From Leucobacter sp. UCMA 4100 (lineage in GTDB: Bacteria; Actinomycetota; Actinomycetes; Actinomycetales; Microbacteriaceae), in assembly GCF_027853335.1 (NCBI RefSeq), contig NZ_JAFEUS010000002.1:248001-312000 (forward strand): a DNA stretch of 64,000 nt. The letters run 5' to 3'. The notes beneath the pieces were generated by a model that made no database searches, was not told where the DNA came from, and worked only from the letters and a program-made list of their open reading frames with translations. This document shows positions 26,204 through 34,674 of the stretch, one piece after another (the first letter of the stretch is position 1; each line of letters starts with the position of its first letter). Both the position numbers and the translations under genes were made by a program.

Positions 26204-28591
26204 TTATTTCTTGGTACGGGCCCGCATCAAGATACCCGTGCACATGAGCAGAATTCCGCCGATACCAATCATGCCGGCGGTGTTTGGAGCTCCGGTTGCG
26301 GCGAGCGCCCCGCCTCGTGGCTCGGGATGCTCTGGGCTTGTGGGTTTATCGGGTTGAGGCACGATCTGTGTCGTCTCATTCGCGATACCGCACTCCCCCT
26401 CGTGCACGATCACTCGTTCGAGCGTTAGAGGATCAACCGCGGTGAGCCGCTCTACCCAGTGCACCGTGCCTACCGAACCAGCAAAAATGTCTTCGCTTCG
26501 ATGTTCGCCCTCGTTCTTGATGAGCATTGCTGGGGTAACCGCGACCGGTTGCGCAAGACAGCGCTCACGGTCGCTGAGCGCACTGAGGTCAGCCTGCGTC
26601 CAGGTCTGCCCCGTTGGCTTCCAGTCGTCGTCGTACCGAGGCTGACCCGCTTCTGGCGCAAGGTAGGCGGTGAAGGTTAGCTCAGCTTCGTTCGGCACGG
26701 GGCCCTCGATGATTGCCACATCGTGCAGCGTTTCGCCTTCAACCGATTCTTTCTGAGCTTTCGTCGTGACTTGTGGCGGCACGACTTCCGCGGTCTCGGC
26801 GGGAACCCCATAGTCGTCACACCACTCGCGCACGACCCCGCGCTGCGCCTCAGCCTGGTCGTCTTTGTAGACACACCACTGCATGGTGACGAATCCTGTG
26901 GCGTCGAGGGGAACCGGGACCGCTTCACTCTCGTAAATGCCGTCTTCGGTTACGGTGAGTCGTGTCTCGGCAATCTGCACGGCGTCTTCGGGAGCTTGCG
27001 CGCTTCGCTCTGGGCGTTCCTTCGAGTGAAAGAGTGTGCCCCTCAGAACAACGGGCACCTGTGTTCCAGTGTTATTTTTCAACCACCCGCCATACTGTTC
27101 TGCGGTCACAGCGACGTCATCTTTCACGCTCCACCCAAGTCCGAGTGTGCCCTCAAGAAGCCTCGTCGCAAGCGTGAGGCGCTGTTGCACAAGGTGGGTC
27201 TCTGCAGCTATGCCGAAGCTATCGCGAACGGGAAATACCTCTCGCTTCAGTGATGACACTCCGGTGCGTTCGGGGTTCGTCACGGCAGTGGGTTGTTGTT
27301 TCCAGTCGAAACCCCACACCCAGGTGTAGTAGCCAGTAGCGACGGCTACAGTGTCTGCTTTCGCCTCATAGGTTCCAGGACCATCGGTGATTTCTAGCGT
27401 TGCCGTCCCTGCCACTGGAGTTCCTTTCGGCACGTCGGCACTCGGGTGCTCGCTGGGGTCGCTTTCGAGTGGTCCATAGAGCGTACCGTGAGCGGTGAGC
27501 GGCATAAAGGCCCCGGCTTGGTCGGTTGCCCACGGATCAAATTGTTCGTCAGCCGCCACCGTCACGCTGTCGTGAAAGCTCCCTCCAACCGGAACGATGC
27601 GTTCATGCACGCGCGTTGAGAGCGTCGGCGCCCACTGGTGCTTGACCGCTACCGTCGCCTTCTGTGTTCCCGTTCGTTCCATGCCACGTGTCTTGCCCGT
27701 TGGGGTCACGACTCGTTGTTCTCCGGGAGCCGTCGGCTCGTATAGGTTGAGGTCTGCTCGCCACCCGTCCCTGCCCGTCTTCCAAGTAATCTTTGCTTCA
27801 ACATCAAACGACGCATCCCATCCTTTCGGCCGCACCGTTTCGATCGCGAGCTTGCCGCCCTTGGTCGCATCGACTTCTCGTGCCGCTTGCTTGGTGTCGA
27901 CAAACACCGCGTTCTTGAGCTCGATACGCGTTGTTCCCGCGAAGAACTCAACGGTGCCGGCTCGGTGACCGTCGACGGTAATGACCGGTGCTTTGACCTC
28001 GGCGCCTTCGACGGGCGCGATCGCATTCTGTTTCGCTTCGGCGACCATAGCTTTTGCGCGATCCACGATCGCTCCGTAGCCTTTCTTCGCAAGTGCCACA
28101 TGGAGGGCTTCGTTATAGCCGATGTTGTCACCGCGCACCAGGAACATTGCAAGCGCGACGGCCGTTCCCTGAGCTTCGTCATTCGTCGTGCCCCACTTCG
28201 TCATGAGGTAGTTCATTTGACGCATCACCGAAGCATCGGTCACCGCCGGCATGTGCAATTCTTTTCCGCCCATACCGAGGGGCCCTCCCATGGCAAGATC
28301 ACCACCAAACGAAGGCAGCTGGTCGACCCTGCTCACTGGTTGCTGCGGGTTCCATGGTTCGCGCACCTTAATCTCGACGCAATAGGCCTGTTCGCCGGAA
28401 GCCAATTGGAACGACCCGAGGTACCCGAGGTCGCCATATTCCTGCCCAGTTCCCTTTGATGCCGCAAAGGCTGGTTGCCCTTGTAACGACCACCAGCCCC
28501 CAAACACGACCGAGGCAAGCAGTAAGAGCGCAAGCCCCACCCCGACTCTTCGCCCGTGCGGTCGCCGCACCTGATTCGCAGATTCACTCAT
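26204..28591 (-). CDS. Sortase-anchored surface protein, possible thioester-domain adhesin
   Basis: The protein has 795 residues. A signal peptide (basic start, core VGVGLALLLLASVVFGGWW, end AFA at about residue 44) leads to a domain with a lone Cys (AYCVEIKV) and a later Gln in a NDEAQGTAVALAMF segment. This arrangement recalls thioester domains that bind covalently to host or neighbour surfaces. Repeated beta-rich modules follow (about 250-740). The C-terminus has a wall-anchor signal, LAATG near 764, then a hydrophobic helix and the basic tail RARTKK. LAxTG is typical of class E sortases. ATG 28591 follows GGAAAGGAACAC. No sortase gene is in the window. Confidence 0.82.
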   Translation of the reverse strand: MSESANQVRRPHGRRVGVGLALLLLASVVFGGWWSLQGQPAFAASKGTGQEYGDLGYLGSFQLASGEQAYCVEIKVREPWNPQQPVSRVDQLPSFGGDLAMGGPLGMGGKELHMPAVTDASVMRQMNYLMTKWGTTNDEAQGTAVALAMFLVRGDNIGYNEALHVALAKKGYGAIVDRAKAMVAEAKQNAIAPVEGAEVKAPVITVDGHRAGTVEFFAGTTRIELKNAVFVDTKQAAREVDATKGGKLAIETVRPKGWDASFDVEAKITWKTGRDGWRADLNLYEPTAPGEQRVVTPTGKTRGMERTGTQKATVAVKHQWAPTLSTRVHERIVPVGGSFHDSVTVAADEQFDPWATDQAGAFMPLTAHGTLYGPLESDPSEHPSADVPKGTPVAGTATLEITDGPGTYEAKADTVAVATGYYTWVWGFDWKQQPTAVTNPERTGVSSLKREVFPVRDSFGIAAETHLVQQRLTLATRLLEGTLGLGWSVKDDVAVTAEQYGGWLKNNTGTQVPVVLRGTLFHSKERPERSAQAPEDAVQIAETRLTVTEDGIYESEAVPVPLDATGFVTMQWCVYKDDQAEAQRGVVREWCDDYGVPAETAEVVPPQVTTKAQKESVEGETLHDVAIIEGPVPNEAELTFTAYLAPEAGQPRYDDDWKPTGQTWTQADLSALSDRERCLAQPVAVTPAMLIKNEGEHRSEDIFAGSVGTVHWVERLTAVDPLTLERVIVHEGECGIANETTQIVPQPDKPTSPEHPEPRGGALAATGAPNTAGMIGIGGILLMCTGILMRARTKK

Positions 28592-28739
28592 GTGTTCCTT
28601 TCCTGCGCAGTTTTTCCACGCAGCACCAGAATGAGCCGTGCACCGACTGCACCCTCGGGTTATCAACAGCCACGACACCCCCGGCTTGCGGCACTCGATT
28701 TGCAATCCACACGGAGACTGCTAAAGTTAATTCTTGTGG

Positions 28740-28813
28740 CGCGGGGTGGAGCAGTTCGGTAGCTCGCCGGGCTCATAACCCGGAGGTCGTAGGTTCAAAT
28801 CCTGCCCCCGCAA
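28740..28813 (+). tRNA. Initiator tRNA-Met (CAT)
   Basis: A complete cloverleaf is visible: acceptor CGCGGGG with CCCCGCA, anticodon arm CCGGG-CTCATAA-CCCGG and T arm around GGTTCAAATCC. The unpaired C1/A72 and the three G:C pairs of the anticodon stem identify the initiator form. The 3' CCA is not encoded. A hairpin terminator follows. Confidence 0.95.
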
Positions 28814-28819
28814 CGATAA

Positions 28820-28863
28820 GAAAGGCCCCTGATCAAGTGTTTACACGAGATCAGGGGCCTTTC
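28820..28863 (+). terminator. Hairpin terminator after tRNA-fMet
   Basis: A perfect 15-bp stem (28820-28834 with 28849-28863) with a 14-nt loop starts 7 nt after the tRNA. Confidence 0.85.
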
Positions 28864-29129
28864 GCTTTCCCAAAGTCGTGCACCGCTTGTTCGGTTATCG
28901 CGAAAAAAACGCAGGACCACCCGAGTACCAGACGCGATGTGCGCACGACTCAAGGCGACCTGGCCGAATGCCAGCACCTCGGCGCGAATCTACTGGAACG
29001 ATGATCAGCCCGAACCGGTAGCAGACTCGTGGATCGCCGATTCCGCCCCGGTTACTCACCCGGCCGGCGCCCTGTGAACGGCGAAACCGTACGAAAAACT
29101 AGCGGTTCCCAATGAGCCGCTGCACCGAC
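28864..29129. other. Intergenic region with a possible short ORF
   Basis: The stretch has no strong gene. An ATG at 28937 opens a 46-codon frame ending at 29077 with fair G/C third-position use (product begins MCARLKATWPNAS). It has no ribosome binding site and may be a gene remnant or chance. The rest probably holds the promoter of the ATPase gene at 29142. Confidence 0.3.
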
Positions 29130-29135
29130 TAGCGT
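29130..29135 (+). promoter_or_regulatory. -10 element, leaderless ATPase gene
   Basis: TAGCGT ends 6 nt before ATG 29142 and there is no Shine-Dalgarno sequence. Confidence 0.55.
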
Positions 29136-29141
29136 TGAACC

Positions 29142-30266
29142 ATGATCCGCACCCTCGCCATTGAGAACTACCGTTCACTCGAGTACGTCGTGACCGACTT
29201 GCAACAGATCACGGTCGTGACGGGACCCAATGGGAGCGGCAAAACGAACCTGTACCGATCGCTCAAACTCCTGCAACAGATCGTCAGCGAGGGAGCGCTC
29301 ACCTCACTCGCGGCCGAGGGCGGTCTCGCAAACGTGCTGCACGCGGGAAGCTCGCGTGCCGAACCCGTCGCCTTACGGATGGGCTTTGCCACCGATGACT
29401 GGTCGTACGCGATCGACATCGGCCTGCCCCAGCTCTCTGCGTTTCGCGTACCTGGGTTCGCGAAGGTGGTCGACCCTGAGGTGAAGAACGAGACGGTCTG
29501 GTTTGGCGAGACGCTGAGGCGAGCGACGATTCTCGCCGAGCGCCGTTCGCTCGCGGTGCACCTCAGAGACGAGCAGGGCGAGCTCGCGCTGAGCCCCATG
29601 AGAGTTCGTGAGAGCGAGTCGATGCTCGCGACACTCGCCTCGCCAACGGAGACTCCCGAGCTTTTTGAGCTCAAGGAGTCGGCGAGGGCGTGGCGCTTCT
29701 ACGACCAGCTGCGGGTCGATGCTGAATCACCGGCCCGCAGACCGGGACCGGTAACGTTCACCCCGGTTCTCGATGATCGCGGATCGAACCTGCCCGGTGC
29801 CCTTGCCACCGTTCTCGGCGTGGGTGACGGCGAACGCTTGCAAGAGTCGATCGCTGAGGCATTTGACGGCTCCCAGGTCACATTCGAAAGCTTGGGCGGA
29901 TCCTTGGCAGCGGTGTGCCTCAGCCAGCCAGGACTCAACCGGAACATGCAGGCGGCGGAGCTCTCAGACGGAACGCTTCGCTTCATTCTCCTCGCCACCG
30001 CGTTGCTGAGTCCTAGGCCGCCGAAACTGTTGGTGCTCAACGAGCCCGAGGCGAGCCTGCATCCTTCGTTGCTCGCACCGCTCGCGAACCTCATCAGGTC
30101 AGCGTCCAAAAACACCCAGGTCATCGTCGTCTCGCACGCGCAAGAACTCGTCAGCGCGCTCGAACCAGAAGCGCGTGTCTTGCGGCTCGAAAAGCCAGGG
30201 GGCGCCACCCTCATCGAAGACCAGTTGCCTTTCGAGGGGCCGGTCTGGCACTGGCCAAGGAGGTAG
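29142..30266 (+). CDS. RecF-like AAA ATPase (stand-alone ABC-type)
   Basis: The protein has 374 residues. Walker A (TGPNGSGKTN) lies at about 28-37, a signature-like AELSDGTLRFILLATALL near 275, Walker B (LLVLNEPEASLHPSLL, with Asn-Glu instead of Asp-Glu) near 300 and the switch VIVVSHAQELV near 330. It has no nuclease or coiled-coil insertion and resembles predicted ATPases of COG4637 (AAA_21). The function of such lone proteins is unknown; some act in DNA repair or defence. No toxin or nuclease gene is adjacent. Its stop lies in the following hairpin. Confidence 0.85.
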   Translation: MIRTLAIENYRSLEYVVTDLQQITVVTGPNGSGKTNLYRSLKLLQQIVSEGALTSLAAEGGLANVLHAGSSRAEPVALRMGFATDDWSYAIDIGLPQLSAFRVPGFAKVVDPEVKNETVWFGETLRRATILAERRSLAVHLRDEQGELALSPMRVRESESMLATLASPTETPELFELKESARAWRFYDQLRVDAESPARRPGPVTFTPVLDDRGSNLPGALATVLGVGDGERLQESIAEAFDGSQVTFESLGGSLAAVCLSQPGLNRNMQAAELSDGTLRFILLATALLSPRPPKLLVLNEPEASLHPSLLAPLANLIRSASKNTQVIVVSHAQELVSALEPEARVLRLEKPGGATLIEDQLPFEGPVWHWPRR

Positions 30267-30281
30267 CCAGCGCCAGACCGG
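30240..30281. terminator. Hairpin overlapping the stop of the ATPase gene
   Basis: Arms 30240-30255 and 30266-30281 pair over 16 bp with one mismatch. It lies between two convergent genes and can serve both. Confidence 0.7.
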
Positions 30282-30296
30282 TGCCAAGCAAGCGCC

Positions 30297-31673
30297 TCAC
30301 GCGAGCGCCGCGGGAACCTCTGCGTCATCGAGTTCGGCTTCTGGCAGCTGGATCTTGCCGGTCATGCTCGCGGCGGCTGCCCGGTCAAAATCAGACTGCT
30401 TGAGCACGAGCAGCGCAACGAGCGAGATCACTCCCGTGCCAACGAAAAAGTACCAGGGCGCTGAGATTGAGCCGGTCGCACTGATGATCCACGTGGCAAC
30501 GAGTGGCGCGCTGCCACCAAAAATCGCGACTGGCAGGTTGTAGGCGACCGCGATGCCGGTCGATCGCACTCGCGTTGGCAACAGCTCTGACATTGTCGCG
30601 TAAGTCGATGAGGCGTAGAACCCGAAGGCCAGCGCGCACGACATGAGCGGGAAGAAGAACGAGAGGGGCGTCGCGCCAGGCGCGCTCACGAAGAACCAGA
30701 ACATCGATACGGTTGCCCATACTCCCGACACGAGCAACACGGGCTTGCGCCCGTACCGGTCTGAGAGACGCCCGCCGATCGGCATGACAAACGCCGCGAG
30801 CAGGCACGCGATCGTGACGAACCAGAACCGAACGTTCGACGAAAATTCGAGCGTCTCAACGATGAACGTCGACGCGTAGGTGAGCACGAGATAGAAAATC
30901 GATGAGTGCACGGCGATGATGCAGAACACGAGTGCGATCGCTCGGCCCCAGGTGAGACTCTCACGAAGGGGTGCCGGTGAGCGCTCCCCCGCCCGCGCGA
31001 GCTCCTGGAACTCGGGGCTGTCTTCAAGCTTCAGCCGAATGTAGATGGCGATGAGCCCGAGCACGCCAGCGAAGAGAAATGGCAGGCGCCAACCCCATGC
31101 AAGCATGGTCTCTGCGCCGAGCGCCATCGTGAGCCCATTGGCCACGAGGCTTCCGAGCAACAGCCCGAGCACGGCGGTCACCATGAGCCAGCTCGTTGCT
31201 TGACCACGCTTGCCGGGGCCCGCATACTCCGCGATGAAGCTCGTCACCGTGCCGATCTCGCCACCGGCCGAAAAGCCCTGAACGCAACGCAGCGCGATAA
31301 GGAGCACTGGCGCGGCGACCCCGATGGTCGCTGCGGTAGGAATCATGCCGATGAGGCAGGTCGATCCCGCCATCAGAATGAGCACGATGAGCAGCGTTTG
31401 CTTTCGACCGATGCGGTCTGCCATTGGGCCGAAGAAGAGGCCGCCGAGGGGTCGCATAAAGAAGCTCAGCGCGAACACCGCGAAGCTGCTCATGAGCCCC
31501 ACGACCGGGTTCTCTGAGGCGAAGAACAGTTGCCCCATGTACACGGCGAGAAACCCGTAAATACCGTAGTCGTACCACTCGATCACGTGGCCAGCGACGG
31601 CACCCACGAATGCCCGCTTGCGCCGTATCTCGTGCTGATGATCGGTTGTTGATGTGTGCATCGTTGCACTCAC
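30297..31673 (-). CDS. MHS-family metabolite:proton symporter (major facilitator superfamily)
   Basis: The 458-residue protein has about twelve membrane helices. The family features are an N-terminal AGHVIEWYDYGIYGFLAVY, the loop motif MADRIGRKQTL near residue 85, RCVQGFSAGGEIGT near 128 and SDRYGRKPVL near 305. It would import a carboxylate or similar substrate with protons. It is the last gene of an operon with an acyl-CoA ligase and a thiolase, which suggests uptake of an organic acid that is then activated and cleaved. The start may be GTG 31673 or ATG 31661. Confidence 0.92.
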   Translation of the reverse strand: MSATMHTSTTDHQHEIRRKRAFVGAVAGHVIEWYDYGIYGFLAVYMGQLFFASENPVVGLMSSFAVFALSFFMRPLGGLFFGPMADRIGRKQTLLIVLILMAGSTCLIGMIPTAATIGVAAPVLLIALRCVQGFSAGGEIGTVTSFIAEYAGPGKRGQATSWLMVTAVLGLLLGSLVANGLTMALGAETMLAWGWRLPFLFAGVLGLIAIYIRLKLEDSPEFQELARAGERSPAPLRESLTWGRAIALVFCIIAVHSSIFYLVLTYASTFIVETLEFSSNVRFWFVTIACLLAAFVMPIGGRLSDRYGRKPVLLVSGVWATVSMFWFFVSAPGATPLSFFFPLMSCALAFGFYASSTYATMSELLPTRVRSTGIAVAYNLPVAIFGGSAPLVATWIISATGSISAPWYFFVGTGVISLVALLVLKQSDFDRAAAASMTGKIQLPEAELDDAEVPAALA

Positions 31674-31727
31674 TTTCTCTGGTGGTCGGCCCCGTTCGAG
31701 GCCAACGCTCTGGTGTGCGATATTGGG

Positions 31728-33317
31728 CTATGCCCCAACCTTGAATCTGCGTACCTTGCCAACGCTCGTGCGCGGTAATTCATCGATGACGTGCCATTCC
31801 CGGGGCCTTGCGGCTGGCGCAAGGTTTGCCGCGGCCCACTCGGCGATGCGCTCGGTTTCGAGTGGCAGCGTCGGGTCTTTGGGAACAAGATAGGCGTGGG
31901 GCACGACGTCACGAACCGGATCGTCAACGGCAACAACCGCGACCTCAAGCACTCCCGGAGCCTGCGCGAGCACCGCCTCAACCTCGGTGAGGCTCACGTT
32001 TTCTCCCGACACTTTGATGACGTCGTCGACGCGGCCCACAAACGAGAGCGCGCCCTGTTCGTCGCTCACGGCGAGGTCGCCAGTCATGAGCCAGGTTTGC
32101 CCCTTCGGGTCACGGATGAGGGTGCGCGCGGTGGTCTCAGGGTCGTCGAGGTAACAGGCGAAGATATCTCGCCCGGGTGTCCCTTGAACGGCCATGACGC
32201 CCGGGGTTCCGCGTTCGACGTCGTCAAGCGTTCCGGGGGCTACGAGCCGAACCGTTCGGCCGCCGAGCGGCTTGCCAATTTCCTGCGCTTTTGCGGGTTG
32301 TGAACGGTCATACGTCACGACCGCGAGCGTCTCGGTCATACCGTACAACTGCCTCGGGAGCACCCCGGCAAGCGCCCCGAACTCGGTGTGATGCTGCTCG
32401 CCAAGGTTCTGGGCGAACCACACGTGTTTGAGCGAGAGCGGCTCGGTGCCGGGCGAAGTCTTCGCGAGAATCATGCGGATCGGCGCAGCAAAAAGACTCG
32501 CGTGCGTTACGCCGAGCGCTCTCGCCTGCGTGATCCACCGGCTCGCCGAGAAGGTCGCGGTGAGCGCGACCGAGGCGCCCCGCTCGATCGCCGAGGCAAA
32601 GCAATAAAACTGCGCGTTCGCATGAAAGAGCGGCAGGGTAACAAACCAGCGGTGCCCGGCCATGAGCCCGGCCGCTTCGGCCATCTCACTCGCCACGACG
32701 CGGTAATTCTCCTGCGTGAGCACGACCCCTTTGGGCTGCGATGTGGTGCCCGAGGTGAACATCACGGCGAGGCGCTCGTCGGGCTGCACGACAGCGGCGC
32801 CGCTCAGCCTTTGCCCGTCGTCATCGCTTTCGCCGGGTAGCGGGGCCACAAGCACACCCGCTGGTCGTTGCACGTCACTCGCAGACTCGTCGAGTTCAAG
32901 CACCGGTAATGGCCCGAAATCGGCGATCCCTTCGCGGTACACCGCGGCGTGCTGCGCCGCGCACACTCCGACGACGGGCCGCACCCGCGCGACCTGCGTT
33001 GCGATATCGCGGGGGCTTGATGCGGGATCAACGGGAATGATCCACGCCCCGAGTTTCGCTGCCGCAAGCCACACGGCAATGAATCCAGGGCTGTTGCGCA
33101 AGCACACGTGAATCGCACTGCCTGGGCCAACGCCCGCGGCGGTAAGCGTCGCGGCGGTATCGTCGACGACGTGGCCAAACGCCTCGTAGCTCCATTCGGT
33201 CACGCTTCCCTCGCGGTCGTGAAAGAGCAAGAAAGGGTGCTTGGCGTATCGCTGTACGCTGTCGCTCCAGAGCGCGGCAAACGTCGGCATGGTCGATGTG
33301 GGCATCATTGTCTCCAT
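31728..33317 (-). CDS. AMP-dependent acyl-CoA synthetase/ligase
   Basis: The product is 529 residues, normal for the ANL superfamily. It would activate a carboxylic acid with ATP and CoA. Motifs: MFTSGTTSQPKGVVLT near residue 188 (P-loop), YGMTE near 323, the hinge region TGDLAVSDEQGAL near 416 and the catalytic lysine in RTSVGKVRRFKV at the C-terminus. It resembles crotonobetaine/carnitine-CoA or fatty-acid ligases, but the substrate cannot be read. It is followed by the MHS transporter at 54 nt and preceded by the thiolase. Confidence 0.93.
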   Translation of the reverse strand: METMMPTSTMPTFAALWSDSVQRYAKHPFLLFHDREGSVTEWSYEAFGHVVDDTAATLTAAGVGPGSAIHVCLRNSPGFIAVWLAAAKLGAWIIPVDPASSPRDIATQVARVRPVVGVCAAQHAAVYREGIADFGPLPVLELDESASDVQRPAGVLVAPLPGESDDDGQRLSGAAVVQPDERLAVMFTSGTTSQPKGVVLTQENYRVVASEMAEAAGLMAGHRWFVTLPLFHANAQFYCFASAIERGASVALTATFSASRWITQARALGVTHASLFAAPIRMILAKTSPGTEPLSLKHVWFAQNLGEQHHTEFGALAGVLPRQLYGMTETLAVVTYDRSQPAKAQEIGKPLGGRTVRLVAPGTLDDVERGTPGVMAVQGTPGRDIFACYLDDPETTARTLIRDPKGQTWLMTGDLAVSDEQGALSFVGRVDDVIKVSGENVSLTEVEAVLAQAPGVLEVAVVAVDDPVRDVVPHAYLVPKDPTLPLETERIAEWAAANLAPAARPREWHVIDELPRTSVGKVRRFKVGA

Positions 33318-33365
33318 CAGTGTGGGCCTGAAGTCGCAGGCCCGGCGTTCAAGTGTTCTAGGGCG

Positions 33366-34562
33366 TTATTCGGTTGCTTCGAGCACGCTCACGTAGTTGG
33401 CGACAGCGAGGCCACCCATGTTGTGCACGGCCGCGCGCTTTGCTCCCTCGATCTGTGCCCCAGGAAAAAGCCCGGTGAGCTGCATCGCGGCGAGCACGTG
33501 CTGCGAGACACCGGTCGCCCCGACCGGGTGTCCCTTCGCCTTGAGCCCACCAGAAGGGTTCACCGGCATCTCGCCGCCGGGCAGCACGGTGCCAGACGTA
33601 ACAGCCTCAAGCCCAGCACCGCGAGGGGCGATACCGAGCACTTCATAGAGGTTCAACTCGGCAATCGTGAAGCAGTCGTGCAGCTCAATGAGATCGAGGT
33701 CACTCAGCCCGATTCCTGCCGCGTGAAGTGCCGCTTCCCATGCGTGCTCGGTTGCGGCGAAGGCAAGCGGATCGCGCCTGGAGGCCGGCAAGAAGTCATT
33801 TGCCGCAGCCCACGAAGCGAAGGCAACCGGTGGGTGCGCAGAGTCGGTCGGCTCGGTAGAGATCACGAGCGCCGCTGCCCCATCTGAAACGGGCGAGCAG
33901 TCGGTGCGGCGCAGCACACCCGCCACGAGCGGGTTTTTCTCTGAGGGCGTCGAGCAGAACTCAACGCCGAGGTCTCGCTGCATGTGGGCGTAGGGATTTT
34001 GCGCGCCGAGGCGGTGGCTCTTCGCCGCGATGAGGCCGAGCGTGTCGCTCACCGCGCCGTAGTGCTCTTCGTACGCCGCTGCGACGCGGGCAAAAAGACC
34101 AGCGAAGCCGGTGGTCGAGTCGGTTCCCGCTGCCTCGTAGTCGGCACCGAGCAGCGCTCTGCCCACCACGTCCGGGGCGATTCCGGTCATCTTTTCGGCA
34201 CCGATGACGAGCACGCGCTTGGCGAGCCCGGCTTCAAGGTGCGCGAGCGCCGTCTGCACTGCCGCCGAGCCCGAAGCGCAAGCGTTCTCAACCCGCATGG
34301 CGTGAACGCCGAAGAGGTCTTCGTGAATCTGCAGCGCAAGTGAAGAAGGGAATGCAAGAGGGCTCATGCCAGCGTTAAAGTGGCCCATGACAACGAGATC
34401 AATGTCTCCCGGCGCCACCCCGGCGTCTTGGAGCGCGGCCGCACCGGCCTCGACGACCAGTTGCTCCAGGCTGCGCTCGGCGAGCTTGCCAAAGTTAGTG
34501 TGCCCCCACCCCACAATGAGCGGTGTGGTGCGTGCCGCGCTACGACCAATACTGCTTGCCAT
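33366..34562 (-). CDS. Thiolase-superfamily enzyme, SCP2-thiolase-like
   Basis: The protein has 398 residues from ATG 34562, which has GAAGGAGTAACG upstream. It keeps the first catalytic Cys (VENACASGSAAV, near residue 92) and the His of GLKAKGHPVGATGVSQ near 350. The last motif reads HNMGG instead of the C-x-G of classical thiolases, so it is closer to SCP2-type thiolases or condensing proteins of unknown reaction. It probably performs CoA-dependent cleavage or condensation in the pathway served by the downstream ligase and transporter. Confidence 0.9.
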   Translation of the reverse strand: MASSIGRSAARTTPLIVGWGHTNFGKLAERSLEQLVVEAGAAALQDAGVAPGDIDLVVMGHFNAGMSPLAFPSSLALQIHEDLFGVHAMRVENACASGSAAVQTALAHLEAGLAKRVLVIGAEKMTGIAPDVVGRALLGADYEAAGTDSTTGFAGLFARVAAAYEEHYGAVSDTLGLIAAKSHRLGAQNPYAHMQRDLGVEFCSTPSEKNPLVAGVLRRTDCSPVSDGAAALVISTEPTDSAHPPVAFASWAAANDFLPASRRDPLAFAATEHAWEAALHAAGIGLSDLDLIELHDCFTIAELNLYEVLGIAPRGAGLEAVTSGTVLPGGEMPVNPSGGLKAKGHPVGATGVSQHVLAAMQLTGLFPGAQIEGAKRAAVHNMGGLAVANYVSVLEATE

Positions 34563-34674
34563 CGTTACTCCTTCGTACGCTGTTGCAGTAAGCATGGCCC
34601 ACGCTCAGGTGAGCGAACAGGGCTTGTCGTGCCAGTCTTTGCCCCTGGCAGTGTCACGGTCAGCCAGTGCCCCG

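Noticed and set aside
26188-26205. A further GAACGGTT...GATCG match to the 27-nt repeat
   Set aside because: The spacing between the two halves differs (5 instead of 7 nt) and it lies in the chromosome, so it is probably chance.
28937-29077. 46-codon frame after the tRNA gene
   Set aside because: No Shine-Dalgarno and no family; kept only as a note in the intergenic entry.
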